A stretch of 64,000 nucleotides of DNA from Lactifluus volemus. Taxonomy: Eukaryota > Basidiomycota > Agaricomycetes > Russulales > Russulaceae. The DNA is taken from the NCBI GenBank assembly GCA_022376515.1, contig WTXI01000051.1, forward strand, positions 62,001-126,000, written 5' to 3'. Position 1 is the first letter of the stretch, and every line of letters begins with the position of its first letter. Shown piece by piece: positions 59,115 to 64,000 of this stretch. Position numbers and translations under genes: made by a program. The notes beneath the pieces were generated by a model. It saw nothing but the letters and a program-made list of their open reading frames with translations, searched no databases and was not told the origin of the DNA.

Positions 59115-59616
59115 GAAGCTCAGGTTTGTGCAGGTTCAGGTTGGGTTGCCCTGAGCCTCAAGCGCGGGCTTCTGTAATAGTTGGCTCCCAGCGGCACCGG
59201 CGCTTGCCCCTTTCGGACCGTTCCTTCGGAGTCAGATCCCACGCCTCGTTTTTTCAGCACTGGTCTAGAAAAATCGGCGAAGGGCATGGAATGTCAGATA
59301 TAGACACTGAGAGCCTAACTGTGTAATTTTAAGGGGACAATGAGAGGTATTTGGTTGAATGGGTAAAGAGGGCAGGAGAAGGCGAGGGAAATTGCGGTAA
59401 GTTTCCCACGAAGAAGCACTGCCCATCGTGGGTGGTGGCCAAATTCAAGGCCCGCTCGTGCAATCCACACACAGGGCGACGTCTTCGTTTCCTCTTCTAC
59501 CACGACTCTGCGGTAGTCATCTACCTTACCGCTTACCATCTGTTTAACTGACCTCTTTTCCCCACCAGGTCCTCCTTATTGTTCTTGGTTAATTTCTTTC
59601 TTGCTCTACCATTTCA
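59115..59616. promoter_or_regulatory. Upstream region of the KDM5-like gene
   Basis: About 500 bp before the demethylase start, without a supported gene. The last 80 bp are pyrimidine-rich (CTTTTCCCC, TTTCTTTCTTGC), a common feature just upstream of fungal start codons. Confidence 0.45.

Positions 59617-64000
<4,384 letters not shown>

Overview
The window comes from a basidiomycete fungus, very probably an Agaricomycete. Genes are split by many 47-70 nt GT-AG introns. Conserved eukaryotic housekeeping genes are packed tightly on both strands. The accessory part carries families typical of mushroom-forming fungi: Goodbye-NACHT-ankyrin STAND proteins, CHAT-domain proteins, F-box/LRR proteins, a DUF6535-like membrane protein and a DUF3435 recombinase-like element. 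I saw no rRNA, tRNA, CRISPR or prokaryotic signal.

1-29 kb is a conserved block: VAC14 (PI(3,5)P2 synthesis scaffold), an F-box-like protein, AFG1 (mitochondrial AAA protein), a peroxisomal hydratase-2, RRN3 (Pol I initiation), the complex I subunit NDUFB9, a Barentsz/CASC3-like exon-junction protein, an epoxide-hydrolase-like protein, TEX1/THOC3 (mRNA export), TFIIB, RRS1 (60S biogenesis), an F-box-like protein, TIP41 (TOR/PP2A signalling), dynein light intermediate chain and a Hep59/TLS1-family splicing protein. Several are divergent pairs; the closest start codons are 66 and 81 bp apart.

29-56 kb is accessory. It holds a secreted sedolisin protease, a scrambled second copy of the F-box-like gene and of part of TIP41, a P-loop NTPase with a putative PD-(D/E)XK nuclease end, a decayed CHAT (caspase-like) gene, a membrane protein, a Goodbye-NACHT-ankyrin NLR-like protein, an F-box/LRR gene, a trypsin-like GDSG protein and a DUF3435 recombinase relic. 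NLR-like, CHAT, trypsin-like and NTPase-nuclease genes within 16 kb, next to duplications and a recombinase, suggest a fast-evolving self/non-self recognition neighbourhood. That is inference from families and context.

57-64 kb returns to conserved genes: a complete 14-3-3 gene and the first part of a KDM5/Lid2-type histone H3K4 demethylase that runs off the right edge.

Several otherwise well-preserved genes (TEX1 end, epoxide hydrolase end, F-box/LRR, trypsin-like) are interrupted only by shifts that look like single missing bases. These may be residual assembly errors rather than real pseudogenes. The CHAT relic differs: it has substitutions, a stop codon and mixed indels.
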